DNA from: JANNSW01 sp031431235
Lineage (GTDB): Bacteria; Pseudomonadota; Alphaproteobacteria; Rhizobiales; Hyphomicrobiaceae
Direction: 5' to 3'
Length of the DNA: 7,610 nt
Assembly (NCBI GenBank): GCA_031431235.1
Contig: JANPDA010000438.1
Span: 1 to 7,610 of the forward strand
Shown: positions 1-5,908 of the stretch, piece after piece
Numbering within the stretch: the stretch's first letter is position 1
Layout: each line of letters opens with the position of its first letter
Notes under the pieces: generated by a model
Told to the model about the DNA's origin: nothing
What the model saw: only the letters and a program-made list of their open reading frames with translations
The model's database searches: none
Made by a program: the position numbers and the translations under genes

Positions 1-1175
1 CCCGAGCCCGCCACCCACTGCCAGCTCGCGGCATTGCTGGCGAGATCGGCATCGACGAGGGTGTCCCAGAACCAGGCTTCCCCCTGCCGCCACGAAACCA
101 GCAGATCCTTGATGAGAAAGGATGCAGCGATCATCCGCACCCGGTTGTGCATGGTGCCGGTCGACCACAGCTCGCGCATGCCGGCATCCACGATCGGATA
201 GCCTGTCAGCCCGCGTTGCCAGGCGCGGAGCTGCGCGGCGCTCCCCGACCAGGGAAACGAGGCGAAATCCGAGCGGAACGGCTGCTCGGGTAACGCGGGG
301 AACTGCGCCAGGAGATGGGCGGAGAATTCGCGCCAGAGCAGCTCGGCGATGAATTTCTCGGCTCCGCTTTCCGCGCGAGGGTCGTGCGCGGCCAAGGCCC
401 GCGTGCGGTGCCAGACCGTGTTGGGGCTCAGCTCGCCGAAATGCAGGTGCGGCGAGAGCCGCGAGGTCGCCGCAAGATCGGGCCGGTCGCGGTCGTTGCG
501 GTAGGCGGGCAGAGCCGAAGCGAGGAAATCGTCGAGGCCTGCCATCGCGCCGTCCTCGCCGGGCCTCCATTGGGCATCGAACCCCGCGGCCCAGTCGGGT
601 TGGACGGGGTAGAGTCCGAGCGCCGAAATCGCCCCGCCAGCGACCACCGCTTCGCACGACGCCATGACAGGAGCCGGCAGCGGCCGGCGCGGCTCGGGAG
701 CGCCGAGGCAGGCGCGTGAGAACGGCGTGAACACCTTGAACGGACCGCCGCTTCCCGTGCGTATCGACTCCGGCTCGAACAGCAAGCCGCCGGCGTAGCG
801 CCTGACCGCAACGCCGTGCGCTTCGAGGGCGGACTTGACGCGCCCCTCGAGTGCGACCGCATGCGGCTCATAGCAGCGGGTGAAATGCAGCGCGGCAGCC
901 CCATATTCGGCGGCAAGAGCGGTGAGGATCGCCGCCGTATCGCCCTTGCGTGCGATCAGAGAGACCCCCGAGCGCGCAAGCGAGCGATCGAGGGCCTGGA
1001 GACTTCGCTCCAGCCACCAACGACTCGCCCCACCGATCGGCCAGGCGCCGGCTGCCGCATCGTCGAGCACATAGACCGCGATCACAGGCCCGGCCGCGGC
1101 CGCCGCCGTCAGGGCCGGGTTGTCGGCAAGCCGCAAATCCTGGCGAAACCAGTGAATTACCGGAGGTTTCGCCAT
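1..1175 (-). CDS. phrB: Deoxyribodipyrimidine photolyase (class I CPD type), C-terminus cut by window edge
   Basis: Light-driven repair of UV-induced cyclobutane pyrimidine dimers, using FAD as catalytic cofactor. Reading back from the ATG at 1175 gives 391 complete codons and an open frame to the left edge; relatives have about 470 residues, so roughly 80-90 are missing. The N-terminal antenna domain opens with VIHWFRQDLRLADNPAL (residues 6-22). The FAD domain shows SRLSPHLHFGELSP (238-251), the LLWREF substrate-pocket segment (279-284), GYPIVDAGMREL (325-336), MHNRVRMIAASFLIKDLL (342-359) and SNAASWQW (380-387). By my alignment W309, W362 and W385 match the E. coli electron-transfer triad W306/W359/W382, and N381 matches N378, which favours a true photolyase over a cryptochrome. 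GAGGAGAG (1184-1191) lies 8 bases before the ATG. It is divergent from rpoE and has a sigma-E-like promoter candidate at 1241-1268, which fits the known RpoE control of photolyase in R. sphaeroides. The antenna pigment cannot be told. Confidence 0.96.
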   Translation of the reverse strand, partial: MAKPPVIHWFRQDLRLADNPALTAAAAAGPVIAVYVLDDAAAGAWPIGGASRWWLERSLQALDRSLARSGVSLIARKGDTAAILTALAAEYGAAALHFTRCYEPHAVALEGRVKSALEAHGVAVRRYAGGLLFEPESIRTGSGGPFKVFTPFSRACLGAPEPRRPLPAPVMASCEAVVAGGAISALGLYPVQPDWAAGFDAQWRPGEDGAMAGLDDFLASALPAYRNDRDRPDLAATSRLSPHLHFGELSPNTVWHRTRALAAHDPRAESGAEKFIAELLWREFSAHLLAQFPALPEQPFRSDFASFPWSGSAAQLRAWQRGLTGYPIVDAGMRELWSTGTMHNRVRMIAASFLIKDLLVSWRQGEAWFWDTLVDADLASNAASWQWVAGS

Positions 1176-1240
1176 GCCCGCCACTCTCCTCGATAGATTG
1201 CGATGCCCTCGCGGCGTGCTAGTATTCCCCGCGCAGCGCC

Positions 1241-1268
1241 GATACGCCACGGGCGCGCGCCTGGATCG
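1241..1268 (-). promoter_or_regulatory. Candidate RpoE (ECF) promoter for the photolyase gene
   Basis: On the minus strand, CGATCC (1268-1263) is followed by 16 bases and CGTATC (1246-1241). This is the same spacing and core (ATCC-N16-CGTA) as the candidate before rpoE. Transcription would begin near 1234, leaving a leader of about 60 bases. The first base of the -35 departs from TGATCC. Assignment rests on motif and position only. Confidence 0.6.
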
Positions 1269-1274
1269 CGGTTG

Positions 1275-1302
1275 TGATCCGACGCAGTGGGTGCCCCGTA
1301 GA
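1275..1302 (+). promoter_or_regulatory. Candidate autoregulatory RpoE promoter of rpoE-chrR-SDR
   Basis: TGATCC (1275-1280), 16 bases, then CGTAGA (1297-1302). From memory this agrees with the R. sphaeroides RpoE promoter consensus, TGATCC at -35 and a TAAGA-like -10. Transcription would start near 1308-1310, giving a leader of about 20 bases that still contains the rpoE ribosome binding site at 1315-1320. Such a promoter would make the sigma factor autoregulated, as is usual for this family. Confidence 0.75.
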
Positions 1303-1314
1303 CCGCAGGGATAT

Positions 1315-1320
1315 GGAGGG
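1315..1320 (+). promoter_or_regulatory. Ribosome binding site fixing the rpoE start
   Basis: GGAGGG sits 9 bases before the ATG at 1330. The same frame is open back to an ATG at 1174, but that start would lie upstream of the candidate promoter and overlap the photolyase start codon on the other strand. The next in-frame ATG at 1357 has no comparable site. The start at 1330 is therefore preferred. Confidence 0.8.
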
Positions 1321-1329
1321 ACCGCTCGG

Positions 1330-1923
1330 ATGAATCATCTGGCGTCGAGTATAGGCATGTCATCGGGTCGCCGGCCGCAAACTCACATCCATGACGCGGA
1401 GCTGTTGCACAAAGTGGCGGCAACACGCGATCCGCGCGCGTTCGAGGAATTGTTCCAGGCTTATGGTCCGCGCGTGAAGGCGTACCTGATCAGGCATGGC
1501 GCGGACGCGGCGACGGCCGAGGAGCTGGCCCAGGAGACGCTGCTCTCGGTCTGGCGCAAGGCCGGATTGTACTCGGGCGACCGCGGTAGTGCCGTCACCT
1601 GGATTTTCACGATCGCACGCAATCTCCGGATCGACCGGCTGCGGCGCGAGGTGCCCTGGCAGCAGTATGTGGAAGAGGACCACGAGGAGACCGACGACAG
1701 TCCACTGCCCGACGCGCAGGTCGCCTCCGGTCAGGTCAGCAGTCGCGTCCTTGTCGCCCTCGACGGATTGCCGGCGGACCAGTTGGCGGTCGTCCGGCTG
1801 TCCTACCTCGATGGGCTTTCGCATTCCGAGATCGCCGAGCAGCTGTCGTTGCCGCTCGGCACGGTGAAATCACGCATGCGGCTCGCCTTCCAGAAGATGC
1901 GCGATGCCTTCGAGGACCTTTGA
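1330..1923 (+). CDS. rpoE: ECF RNA polymerase sigma factor, RpoE/ChrR-partnered (ECF11-like)
   Basis: A 197-residue group 4 sigma factor that directs RNA polymerase to stress promoters and is held inactive by the ChrR protein encoded next door. The sigma-2 domain is clear: DPRAFEELFQAY (34-45, region 2.1), EELAQETLLSVWRKAG (64-79, region 2.2) and TWIFTIARNLRIDRLR (90-105, regions 2.3-2.4). An acidic linker (EEDHEETDD, 115-123) leads to sigma-4 (about 144-194) with the helix-turn-helix SHSEIAEQLSLPLGTVKSRM (164-183). The length is usual for the ECF11 group. The start is chosen on the GGAGGG site and on the promoter candidate upstream. The stop codon directly abuts the chrR ATG, so the two proteins are probably made in coupled amounts. 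By analogy with R. sphaeroides the inducing signal is singlet oxygen; the sequence cannot prove the signal, and related loci also respond to organic peroxides. Confidence 0.95.
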   Translation: MNHLASSIGMSSGRRPQTHIHDAELLHKVAATRDPRAFEELFQAYGPRVKAYLIRHGADAATAEELAQETLLSVWRKAGLYSGDRGSAVTWIFTIARNLRIDRLRREVPWQQYVEEDHEETDDSPLPDAQVASGQVSSRVLVALDGLPADQLAVVRLSYLDGLSHSEIAEQLSLPLGTVKSRMRLAFQKMRDAFEDL

Positions 1924-2538
1924 ATGACCATTCTGCATCATCTCGACGACGCCACTCTGATGAGCTTTGCCGCCGGCACGCTGGGGGAAGCCTTGTCCGC
2001 GGTGGTTGCCGCCCACACCGAGCTCTGCCCCGACTGCCGGCGGACTCTGCGCCGCATGGAGGCGATCGGTGGTGCCCTGCTCGGCCGCATCGAAGGCAGC
2101 CCGCTGACTGCAAAGTCGCCAGTGACGGCAACGCGTGGCCCAGCTCCGATCGAGGGACTGCCGCGGCCGATCGCCAAGCTGCTCGGGGGCCCGCTCGCGG
2201 ATCTCGCCTGGAAGCGTATCGCGCCCGGCGTACGCTCGGTGAAGCTGCCGATGTCGGAGAACGCAGCGGGCGACTTGCGGCTGCTGAAGGTCGATCCGGG
2301 CCGCACCATCCCCGAGCATGGCCACGGCGGCGCGGAGCTGACGCTGGTGCTGAGCGGTGCCTACCGCGACAGCATGGGCCGGTTCGGTCCCGGCGACGTG
2401 GCCGACCTCGACGAGGCAGTCGAGCACATGCCGGTGATCGAGGCGGGCGAAGCCTGCATCTGCCTGATCGCCAGCGAGCATCAGATGCGGTTCAAGGGGC
2501 TCGTCAGCCGGCTGCTGCAACCGCTGGTCGGCATTTGA
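1924..2538 (+). CDS. chrR: ChrR-type zinc-binding cupin anti-sigma factor
   Basis: A 204-residue cytoplasmic anti-sigma factor predicted to bind and silence RpoE. The N-terminal anti-sigma domain carries the zinc set H6 (in LHHLDD), H31, C35 and C38 (HTELCPDC), at the same positions I recall for R. sphaeroides ChrR. The C-terminal cupin-like domain (about 110-190) has H132 and H134 (EHGHGG), E138, the cupin turn GRFGPGD (152-158) and H168. Their spacing of 2, 4 and 30 is the same as H141, H143, E147 and H177 of R. sphaeroides. C178 and C180 (EACICL) match its C187 and C189. There is no membrane segment or signal peptide, as expected for a soluble sensor. GAGG at 1912-1915 precedes the ATG by 8 bases, and there is no gap after the rpoE stop. 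Its end overlaps the SDR start (TTGA, 2535-2538), so it is the middle gene of a coupled three-gene operon. Confidence 0.95.
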   Translation: MTILHHLDDATLMSFAAGTLGEALSAVVAAHTELCPDCRRTLRRMEAIGGALLGRIEGSPLTAKSPVTATRGPAPIEGLPRPIAKLLGGPLADLAWKRIAPGVRSVKLPMSENAAGDLRLLKVDPGRTIPEHGHGGAELTLVLSGAYRDSMGRFGPGDVADLDEAVEHMPVIEAGEACICLIASEHQMRFKGLVSRLLQPLVGI

Positions 2539-3302
2539 GCAAGGAAGCTTCTTTCCCTTGGAAGGTCGCCTGGATTACGGGCGCGAGCAGCGGCATTGGC
2601 CGCGAGCTCGCGCTCTTGCTTGCGCGTAGCGGCGTTCGGGTGGCTGCGACCGCACGCTCGGCGGAAAAGCTCGCTGAGCTTGCGGCCCTGCAGTCCGGCA
2701 TTCTGGCTTTTCCCGCAGATGTGACGGATCGTACGGCGCTTGCGGCGGCGGTTGCCCGCATCGAGCGGGAGCTCGGCCCGATCGACCTTGCGATCCTCAA
2801 CGCGGGAACCTGGGAGCCGGTGACACTCGACACGTTCGAGCCCGCGATCTTCGAGCGCACTATGAACGTCAACTTCCTGGGCGTCGTCGGCTCGCTCGCG
2901 CCGGTCTTGCCGGGCATGCGGGCGCGTCGTGCGGGGCGCATCGCGATCGTGGCCTCGGTCGCGGGCTATCGTGGTCTGCCCAAGGCTGGCGCCTATGGGT
3001 CGAGCAAGGCGGCGCTGATCAGCCTGGCGGAAAGCCTGCAACCCGAGTTGGAGCGTGCCGGCATCGGTCTCAGCATCGTCAATCTGGGTTTCGTGGCGAC
3101 CCCTCTCACCGCTGGCAACGATTTCCCGATGCCGTTCATGATCAAGCCCGAGGATGCCGCACGCCGGATCATCAGGGGCCTCGTGCGTGGCCGGTTCGAG
3201 ATCGCCTTTCCCTGGCAGCTCGTCTCGATCCTGAAGTTGGCGCGGCTGCTACCCACCTCGCTGTTCTTTGCGCTGATCCGGCGCGGCGTGCTGCGGGTCT
3301 GA
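2535..3302 (+). CDS. Short-chain dehydrogenase/reductase (SDR), TTG start, third gene of the rpoE operon
   Basis: A 255-residue NAD(P)-dependent oxidoreductase with a complete classical SDR active site. The cofactor-binding motif TGASSGIG is at 15-22, an adenine-side Asp at D62 (PADVTD), NAG at 89-91, catalytic N113 (NVNFLG), S141 (VASVAG), Y154 and K158 (YGSSK). The Ser-to-Tyr spacing is the usual 13. No ATG or GTG occurs in this frame near the N-terminus. TTG at 2535 leaves a 14-residue lead to the TG motif and overlaps the chrR stop in TTGA, which suggests translational coupling, with no obvious ribosome binding site of its own. The upstream part of this open frame is only a shadow of chrR. 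The C-terminus (about 226-252) is hydrophobic and basic and could lie against a membrane. SDRs recur in RpoE-ChrR and photolyase/Cfa clusters of other proteobacteria as I recall them, so a role in modifying an oxidised lipid or aldehyde is plausible. The substrate is unknown. Confidence 0.92.
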   Translation: MSKEASFPWKVAWITGASSGIGRELALLLARSGVRVAATARSAEKLAELAALQSGILAFPADVTDRTALAAAVARIERELGPIDLAILNAGTWEPVTLDTFEPAIFERTMNVNFLGVVGSLAPVLPGMRARRAGRIAIVASVAGYRGLPKAGAYGSSKAALISLAESLQPELERAGIGLSIVNLGFVATPLTAGNDFPMPFMIKPEDAARRIIRGLVRGRFEIAFPWQLVSILKLARLLPTSLFFALIRRGVLRV

Positions 3303-3323
3303 GCTCGCCGAGCGTTCGGGGCA

Positions 3324-3800
3324 TCAGGCCCGCTTCTCATAGACGAGCGAGAGCTCGCCGAGCTTCACGCCCCATTTGCTCAGCCGTGCCCGATCGACAA
3401 CGACCCGATCGTTGATGCGATAGAACCTGTCGACAACGCGGACCGGCACGATCCGGCCCCCGATCCGCAACCGGAACACGTAGCGCAGCACCGCAGTGCC
3501 GCCTTCCGCCGAGCCTGTGACTACCCCCACACAATCATCGGCGCGGCCCGAAAAGCCCCCGCCCGCCAGCCGCTCGAGCTGCCATTGCCGCCGCTCCTCG
3601 CTGCCGTCGCCATAGACGAGCACTTCGTCGAGGGCGATCCCATCGCCCTTACGGGTACCCCGCATGGTCACATGGAAGCGCTGGCGGAGTCGGCCGAACC
3701 GATCCTCGAACACGCCTGAGCCCATCACCACGCCGTCGAGATACGCGAACAGGTCGAGCGGCTCGTTGTCGATCAATCGCTCCGGCGCCAATTTCAACAT
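3324..3800 (-). CDS. DUF3833 family protein
   Basis: A 158-residue protein matching the DUF3833 pattern over nearly its whole length: LDLFAYLDG (15-23), GVFEDRFGRLRQRFHV (29-44), LDEVLVYGDGSEERRQWQL (57-75), SGRADDCVG (84-92), then the closing block with DRFYRINDRVVVDRA and LSKWGVKLGELSLVYEK (about 140-156). The family is built of beta-strand-like segments and has no known activity. The frame is open back to an ATG at 3842, but the ATG at 3800 is preferred. GGAGGAG (3807-3813) lies 6 bases before it, and 3842 falls inside a promoter-like motif (3825-3852). With this start there is no signal peptide or lipobox, whereas some gammaproteobacterial relatives are annotated as lipoproteins; a cytoplasmic location is likelier here. 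It closes the flavoprotein-DUF1365-Cfa cluster, as in Pseudomonas and Shewanella light- or oxidant-responsive clusters as I recall them. A role in the same lipid pathway is inferred from context only. Confidence 0.9.
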   Translation of the reverse strand: MLKLAPERLIDNEPLDLFAYLDGVVMGSGVFEDRFGRLRQRFHVTMRGTRKGDGIALDEVLVYGDGSEERRQWQLERLAGGGFSGRADDCVGVVTGSAEGGTAVLRYVFRLRIGGRIVPVRVVDRFYRINDRVVVDRARLSKWGVKLGELSLVYEKRA

Positions 3801-3806
3801 CACTAG

Positions 3807-3813
3807 CTCCTCC
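3807..3813 (-). promoter_or_regulatory. Ribosome binding site fixing the DUF3833 start
   Basis: GGAGGAG on the minus strand ends 6 bases before the ATG at 3800. It is one of the strongest Shine-Dalgarno matches in the window and argues for 3800 over the in-frame ATG at 3842, which would add 14 residues. Confidence 0.8.
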
Positions 3814-3824
3814 ACTCCCCCGGG

Positions 3825-3852
3825 AATACGGGCCGGTGGCACGGGTCGATCA
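3825..3852 (-). promoter_or_regulatory. Candidate RpoE promoter for the DUF3833 gene, inside the lipid-modification operon
   Basis: On the minus strand, TGATCG (3852-3847) is followed by 16 bases and CGTATT (3830-3825). The spacing and CGTA core equal those of the rpoE, photolyase and flavoprotein candidates. Its -35 starts on the TGA stop codon of the Cfa-family gene. Transcription would start near 3818, giving a leader of about 18 bases that carries the GGAGGAG site. It would boost DUF3833 above the level supplied by read-through. Confidence 0.55.
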
Positions 3853-5133
3853 CAGCGCCAAGTGTGGCCGGGTCAGACGGTAGAGCCCGACGTCGATCAG
3901 GCCGCGCTCGAATCCGACCGCACAATAGACGAGGTAGTATTCCCACATGCGCCGGAAGCGCTCGTCGAACCCGAGCCGCTCGATCTCTGGCCAGGCTTGG
4001 CGGAAACGGCTGAGCCAGGCTTCGAGCGTCGTGGCATAGCTCTTGGCGAAATGCTCGCGGTAGGTAGGCACGAGGCCGGCCGCGCGGGCCTGCGCTTCGA
4101 TCGCGGCGACGCTCGGCAGCATGCCGCCTGGAAAGATGTAACGCTGGATGAAGTCGGGCGTCTGTCGATAGGACGCATAGAATCGCTCCGGGATCGTGAT
4201 CGCCTGCAGCACGGCATGGCCGCCCGGCCGCAGCCGGTCGTGCAGCACCTGGAAATAGTGTGGCCAATGCTCCTCGCCGACCGCCTCGATCATTTCGATC
4301 GAGACGATGGCGTCGAATGTGCCCTCGATGTCGCGATAGTCCTGCAACCTCAGATCGGCATTGCTCGCAAGGCCAGCAGCCTCCATCCGCTCGCGGGCAT
4401 GAACGAGCTGGCGCTCTGACAGTGTCACGCCGACGATCGAGGCCTCGAGGCGCACCGCCCTCTCGGCGTAACCGCCCCAGCCGCAACCGATCTCCAGCAC
4501 CTGGTCGCCCGGCCGCACCCCCGCCAGCTCGTGGACGCGCTGGTACTTGCGATCCTGGGCCGTCTCCAGGGATTCCGTCTCGCCCGAGTGAATGGCGCTC
4601 GAATAGGTCATGCCGGCATCGAGCCAATGCGCATAGAATTCATTCCCGAGCTCGTAGTGCGCGGCGATGTTGCGCCGGCTCCCCTCGCGGGTATTGGCGC
4701 GGGCCGCATGCTGGCGCCGATCGCGCCCTCGCACACGGAACCGCCCTTTGCCGGCCGCATGAAATGCCGCCTCGTTGTCGAGGAAGTAAGTGAACAGCGT
4801 CTTCAGGTCGGGCGTATCCCACTCGCCGCGCAGATAGCTCTCGGCAAAGCCGAGCGGCCCGCGCGCGAGCGCGCGCCAGAGTACGGAGGGCGAATGGAAC
4901 GTGATCGCCGCCTGCGGCCCGGCCCTGTCGTCGCCAAACCGCCGCGTCCCCACGCCCGGAATCGTCACGGCAACGCTGCCGCTGCAGGCAGCCGGCAGCA
5001 TCCGGGCGAGCGCCGGAAAGACGACGCGCCCGAGCAAGCGTGCGACGAGCCCGCCACCACTTTTATCCGCTCCTGCCGATCGCCAACCTGCGATCGCCGG
5101 GCTCTCGTTCTTGCTCTCCGCGGTATCGCTCAC
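3850..5133 (-). CDS. cfa: Cyclopropane-fatty-acyl-phospholipid synthase family SAM methyltransferase (UfaA1/UfaM-like subgroup)
   Basis: A 427-residue SAM-dependent enzyme expected to add a methyl or methylene carbon across a double bond of a phospholipid acyl chain. Visible motifs are HYELGNEFY (159-167), the SAM loop VLEIGCGWGG (212-221), GVTLSERQ (235-242), QDYRDI (264-269), EMIEAVG (280-286) and FIQRYIFPGGMLPS (328-341). By my alignment with E. coli CFA synthase, bicarbonate-site residues E239 (E283), I268 (I312) and Y317 (Y366), and nearby C354 (C404), are kept, but C139 is S179 and H266 is Q310. The YSSA, EMIEAVG and LQAI combination marks the subgroup of mycobacterial UfaA1 and the plant enzymes. 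UfaA1 makes a methyl-branched chain, while plant enzymes make cyclopropanes, so the product is open. Translation starts at GTG (5133), overlapping the DUF1365 stop as GTGA, with no strong ribosome binding site; coupling is likely. About 158 residues precede the HYELGN motif, roughly 40 more than in E. coli. Confidence 0.92.
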   Translation of the reverse strand: MSDTAESKNESPAIAGWRSAGADKSGGGLVARLLGRVVFPALARMLPAACSGSVAVTIPGVGTRRFGDDRAGPQAAITFHSPSVLWRALARGPLGFAESYLRGEWDTPDLKTLFTYFLDNEAAFHAAGKGRFRVRGRDRRQHAARANTREGSRRNIAAHYELGNEFYAHWLDAGMTYSSAIHSGETESLETAQDRKYQRVHELAGVRPGDQVLEIGCGWGGYAERAVRLEASIVGVTLSERQLVHARERMEAAGLASNADLRLQDYRDIEGTFDAIVSIEMIEAVGEEHWPHYFQVLHDRLRPGGHAVLQAITIPERFYASYRQTPDFIQRYIFPGGMLPSVAAIEAQARAAGLVPTYREHFAKSYATTLEAWLSRFRQAWPEIERLGFDERFRRMWEYYLVYCAVGFERGLIDVGLYRLTRPHLAL

Positions 5134-5906
5134 GGCTTTGGACCCTGCCCGAACGTGACCCCATAACGCCCGGTCGGCACGCGCGGGCGCAGCTGCAATC
5201 CTTTCAGCCAGAGCCGCAACGCTTCCCAGTGGATGCCGGCGATGACCTTCAAGGTCATGAACGGCACCGCGACCGCCAGCCGCAGCAAGGCGGCATCCGT
5301 CAGCGCCAGCCGCTCGCCCGCGAAATGCGCTCTCATCACGGCCTCGCCCTGGCAGCGATAGAGCACCCCGACCGCGACCGTCTCGCCGGGCGGGCGCACA
5401 TGGAAGCTGTAGGTGCCATCGTTGTCGCTGAAGGGAGAGACGTACATCGCCTTCTCGATCTGCTGGAATACGGGCTCGCCGGGCTCGCCGATGACCGGCA
5501 TCACATAGCTGTGCCGCTCGCCGAACGTATTGGAGACCTCATAGACGATCGCCGCGAGTCGCCCCTCGCCGGTCTCGCAGAAATAGGTGCTGAGCGGATT
5601 GAAGGCATAGCCGAGGATGCGCGGGTAGCAGAGCAACCGGATCCGGCCCGCCTCGCCGAGACCGACTCCGACATTTGCCAGGAGGCCACGGATATGGGCT
5701 GCCAACCCGCCCGCGCGATCGCCATGGTCGCTCTCGTGGAAGGAAAAGAGATTGCGCCGGCCGACCGAGAACAACCGCAGGCGCGCATCGAGCTCGGCGA
5801 TTTCCGCAAGGTCGATCAGACAGCAGAACACGCGATAGCGCAGCCGATGCCGTCGCGGCGTCAACCGCGCATGCACGACGTGTCCATCATAAAGGCTCGA
5901 GCGCAT
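5130..5906 (-). CDS. DUF1365 family protein
   Basis: A 258-residue protein of the DUF1365 family with every hallmark segment: PRRHRLRYRVF (17-27), FHESDHGD (56-63), YPRILGYAFNPLSTYFC (94-110), EVSNTFGERHSY (123-134), KAMYVSPFSD (152-161) and a C-terminal GIHWEALRLWLKG stretch (224-236). The recurring His/Asp/Glu positions look like a possible metal or cofactor site, but no mechanism is established to my knowledge from the family name alone. It lies between the flavoprotein (stop TAG two bases before this ATG) and the Cfa-family gene (four-base overlap), so the three are almost certainly one transcript. The same order occurs in the mycobacterial sigK locus (Rv0449c-Rv0448c-ufaA1) and in Pseudomonas clusters. 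I recall, without certainty, that the R. sphaeroides member is the candidate oxygen-inserting factor UfaO in furan fatty acid synthesis. GGAG lies 5 bases before the ATG. Likely cytoplasmic or membrane-associated; no signal peptide. Confidence 0.94.
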   Translation of the reverse strand: MRSSLYDGHVVHARLTPRRHRLRYRVFCCLIDLAEIAELDARLRLFSVGRRNLFSFHESDHGDRAGGLAAHIRGLLANVGVGLGEAGRIRLLCYPRILGYAFNPLSTYFCETGEGRLAAIVYEVSNTFGERHSYVMPVIGEPGEPVFQQIEKAMYVSPFSDNDGTYSFHVRPPGETVAVGVLYRCQGEAVMRAHFAGERLALTDAALLRLAVAVPFMTLKVIAGIHWEALRLWLKGLQLRPRVPTGRYGVTFGQGPKP

Positions 5907-5908
5907 GG

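Noticed and set aside
1174..1329. Extended N-terminus for rpoE from the ATG at 1174
   Set aside because: It would start upstream of the candidate promoter and overlap the photolyase start codon. The extra 52 residues show no sigma-factor similarity, and GGAGGG supports 1330.
1920..2534. Upstream extension of the SDR frame through chrR
   Set aside because: This stretch is the wrong frame of chrR, low-complexity Arg/Ala/Gly sequence; SDR homology begins only after 2535.
3301..3363. 13-base direct repeat GAGCTCGCCGAGC at 3301-3313 and 3351-3363
   Set aside because: The second copy encodes conserved DUF3833 residues (LGEL), the flanks do not match, and such strings are common in this GC-rich sequence. 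No duplication or site is supported.
3664..4419. Plus-strand open frame across DUF3833 and the Cfa-family 3' end
   Set aside because: Antisense to two recognisable genes; its composition is that of a GC-driven shadow.
4882..4907. Another CGATCA-N16-CGTACT match on the minus strand
   Set aside because: It lies deep inside the Cfa-family coding region with no start codon or gene after it. In a GATC-rich window about one such chance match is expected.
5467..5487. Short tandem GGGCTCGCC repeat
   Set aside because: It simply encodes a Gly-Glu-Pro doublet in the DUF1365 protein; two units only.
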